Program-made: the position numbers and the translations under genes
Shown here: positions 5,663-6,344 of the stretch, one piece after another
Numbering within the stretch: the first letter of the stretch is position 1
Layout: each line of letters starts with the position of its first letter
Notes under the pieces: model-generated
Databases searched by the model: none
What the model saw: the letters and a program-made list of their open reading frames with translations, nothing else
Told to the model about the DNA's origin: nothing
Assembly (NCBI GenBank): GCA_023396345.1
Contig: JAEWWO010000154.1
Span: 1 to 6,344, forward strand
Origin: Bacteroidota bacterium
GTDB lineage: Bacteria; Bacteroidota; Bacteroidia; Chitinophagales; Chitinophagaceae
Length of the DNA stretch: 6,344 nucleotides
Direction of reading: 5' to 3'

Positions 5663-6344
5663 ATGAAACAAAAATATTTCAATATAAAAATAAAAGCTTT
5701 ATCATTATTATTTCTCAGCATATTCATTTCCTCTATTGGGATTGCTCAAAACGCAGCTTTTATCACAAAAGGTAAAATTGAATTTGAAAGAAGTCTGAAC
5801 AGTTATGTTCTAATGGAAAAAGCTATGAATTTTGAAGGGGAAGAGAACAGCTCCTGGCGCGATCAGATGATGACACAATACAAGAAAAACAATCCGCAGT
5901 TTCAACTCTCAAATTTCACTTTGCTTTTCAACGAAAACAAAAGCCTTTACGCTCCCGTAAAAGTTGATGCTAAAATGGGAGGTTTTTTTGATCTGAACGA
6001 AATTGCAGGCAAAAATACCATCTATAAAGATTTAAAAAATAATCAAACTGTTGCCCAAAAATCTCTGATGCAGAACGAGTATTTAATATCAGACACATCC
6101 CGAAAGTTTGTATGGAAAATTACGGATGAATACAGAGATATCGCAGGTTTCAATTGCAGACGCGCCAATGGCCTTATGCATGACTCTGTATATGTGGTAG
6201 CATTCTATACCGATCAGATAATTCCATCCAGCGGACCTGAATCTTTTCACGGCTTACCGGGTATGATTCTGGGCGCTGCCGTTCCTTATGAAAATACAAC
6301 CTGGTTTGCAAAGAAAGTAATCGTAGAAGATATCAACGATACAC
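5663..6344 (+). CDS. GLPGLI family secreted protein, C-terminus cut by window end
   Basis: The ATG at 5663 opens a frame of 227 codons that continues past the window. A signal peptide spans residues 1-28 (basic MKQKYFNIKIK, a hydrophobic core, IGIA|Q), so the product is exported. The mature part starts with a strand, FITKGKIEFERS, common in the family. It then has FTLLFNENKSLYAPV, VWKITDEYRDIAGFNCRRA (W151, C165), VVAFYTDQIIPSSGPESFHGLPGMIL, and FAKKVIVEDI near the edge. The FHGLPGMILGA stretch (G197-L203 core) is the hallmark of the GLPGLI family (formerly Porph_ging, PF09697/TIGR01200), whose function is unknown. Full members are about 250-300 residues, so perhaps 30-70 are missing. The gene follows the receptor gene by 11 bp on the same strand and is very probably cotranscribed, which places it as a periplasmic or envelope partner of that receptor. 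No Shine-Dalgarno is seen. Confidence 0.9.
   Translation, partial: MKQKYFNIKIKALSLLFLSIFISSIGIAQNAAFITKGKIEFERSLNSYVLMEKAMNFEGEENSSWRDQMMTQYKKNNPQFQLSNFTLLFNENKSLYAPVKVDAKMGGFFDLNEIAGKNTIYKDLKNNQTVAQKSLMQNEYLISDTSRKFVWKITDEYRDIAGFNCRRANGLMHDSVYVVAFYTDQIIPSSGPESFHGLPGMILGAAVPYENTTWFAKKVIVEDINDT

Overview
The window reads as ordinary chromosomal DNA of a Bacteroidota bacterium. The evidence is AT-rich DNA, start codons preceded by A/T-rich leaders with no clear Shine-Dalgarno, several TAnnTTTG-type -7 elements, and families centred on this phylum: a DUF3127 protein, an OMP_b-brl_3-type TonB-dependent receptor, and a GLPGLI-family protein. The receptor's plug wording resembles Chitinophagaceae/Sphingobacteriales relatives, but the sequence alone does not fix the genus.

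Layout. The left half is on the minus strand. It holds, in transcription order from about 2583 leftwards, a monofunctional proline dehydrogenase (1396-2583), a DUF3127 protein with an SSB-like acidic tail (916-1305) and a small secreted outer-membrane beta-barrel protein (160-747). The barrel gene ends at a strong intrinsic terminator (104-134). The first 16 codons of another minus-strand gene lie at 1-50; its N-terminus resembles purine-nucleoside phosphorylase. A 284-bp divergent intergenic region (2584-2867) separates this block from a plus-strand pair: a 927-residue TonB-dependent receptor-like protein (2868-5651) and, 11 bp later, a GLPGLI-family secreted protein cut by the window end (5663-6344).

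Function. Proline dehydrogenase does the first step of proline catabolism; its partner P5C dehydrogenase is not in the window. DUF3127 is probably a small nucleic-acid-binding-fold protein and has no obvious link to proline metabolism. The receptor and GLPGLI protein look like a two-gene envelope operon of unknown substrate. There is no SusD-like gene, transposase, phage gene, tRNA, rRNA or CRISPR array. I found no convincing new system. The points most worth a second look are the receptor/GLPGLI pair, the DDLPF tail on DUF3127, and the small sequence dyads and repeats in the divergent promoter region.
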